From positions 1 through 7,226 of the forward strand of contig DHQK01000179.1 of NCBI GenBank assembly GCA_002411085.1: a stretch of 7,226 bases of DNA, read 5' to 3'. The notes beneath the pieces were generated by a model that ran no database searches, was not told the DNA's origin, and worked only from the letters and a program-made list of their open reading frames with translations. The position numbers and the translations under genes are program-made. The number at the start of each line of letters is the position of its first letter. The stretch's first letter is position 1. Positions 6,920-7,226 of this stretch are shown here, one piece after another. Origin of the DNA: Marinilabilia sp. UBA5340 (lineage in GTDB: Bacteria; Bacteroidota; Bacteroidia; Bacteroidales; Marinilabiliaceae).

Positions 6920-7226
6920 TCCGTCGGCGTGATATTCTTTGACGAGCAAAGCAGCAGAGCTGAGCGTCATTCCACGCCGTATCCCTTTTCTGGATTTATA
7001 ATCCAGTAACCGCTCTCTCGTCTGTGAGGTTTTCTGAATCCACACGATTTGCTTTTTCTTCCCGGTATAAAGCCTTTTGTCATAGCCTCTCTGCGTTTGT
7101 TTTTTTCTTATCTGTTATTAAAAAAACTCTTTTCCCTTTCATTTTTTTCTTTCTACTGCAACAAATGTCCAAAAGGGCCCTGCTTTTCCAACCAGGAGCC
7201 TCTTTTTTCGTCCATATATGAAACGA
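6920..7226. other. Right-hand stretch without a convincing gene
   Basis: No complete gene with a credible start and recognisable family is visible. CGGCGTG (6925-6931) and CACGCCG (6973-6979) are perfect inverted arms, with TGACG (6940-6944) and CGTCA (6965-6969) nested inside; a second hairpin is CTGGATT/AATCCAG with a 3-nt loop (6990-7006). On the minus strand one frame stays open from 7114 to 6776, with basic, gene-like text (for example ERLLDYKSRKGIRRG), but it has only a GTG start at 7045 and runs through the element and terminator hairpin, so it is at best a decayed remnant. From about 7085 to 7160 the plus strand is strongly pyrimidine-rich. Confidence 0.5.
7171..7208 (+). terminator. 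Possible second terminator at the right edge
   Basis: AAAAGGGCCCTG-type left arm (7171-7182) pairs with CAGG-GCC-CTTTT on the right (7193-7206), with single-base bulges, around a loop CTTTTCCAAC. T6 follows within 7203-7208. It may act in both directions because A4 starts the left arm. It could be a backup for the CHAT transcript or the end of a leftward gene beyond the window. Confidence 0.4.

Noticed and set aside
7024..7221. 65-residue plus-strand reading frame at the right edge
   Set aside because: Its Phe/Leu-rich text comes from the pyrimidine-rich tract, it has no promoter, and it runs into a terminator-like hairpin.

Overview
The window looks like chromosomal DNA from a member of the Bacteroidota. 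Three things point there: a promoter of the phylum's unusual type (TTTG, 21 bp, TATCTTTG) ahead of the largest gene, A-rich sequence rather than clear Shine-Dalgarno sites before the starts, and the protein families present (exported Ig-like repeat protein, YfiR/DUF4154 protein, exported TPR-CHAT protein). I cannot name a genus; a free-living environmental lineage is a guess.

Layout. Positions 1-60 hold a degenerate palindromic intergenic repeat. Positions 197-1117 (minus) encode a LacI-family regulator with a well-formed helix-turn-helix, an atypical hinge and a short effector domain. A 181-bp divergent region follows, with a good minus-strand promoter and, next to the rightward gene, a 7-bp-arm inverted repeat and short direct repeats. 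Positions 1299-3125 and 3133-3639 (plus) form a tight two-gene unit: a 608-residue exported protein with five Ig-like/OmpL47-type repeats, then a 168-residue exported YfiR-family protein, followed by a modest terminator. A separate promoter at 3736-3768 drives 3797-6757, a 986-residue exported protein with TPR-type helical repeats and a C-terminal CHAT (caspase-like) protease domain that keeps its His and Cys. Positions 6758-7226 have no convincing gene. They hold a 110-bp MITE-like inverted-repeat element containing a strong terminator hairpin, further hairpins, and a second terminator-like structure at the right edge.

How the genes may work together. All three rightward genes encode proteins with N-terminal export signals, so the region looks like an envelope module: an extended Ig-like scaffold or adhesin, a small periplasmic sensor-type protein, and a potential periplasmic or surface CHAT protease with a TPR recognition region. 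No diguanylate cyclase, sensor kinase, gasdermin, CRISPR locus or other CHAT partner lies in the window, so a joint pathway is inferred from adjacency only. The LacI-type gene is divergent and could control the Ig/YfiR unit or genes outside the window.
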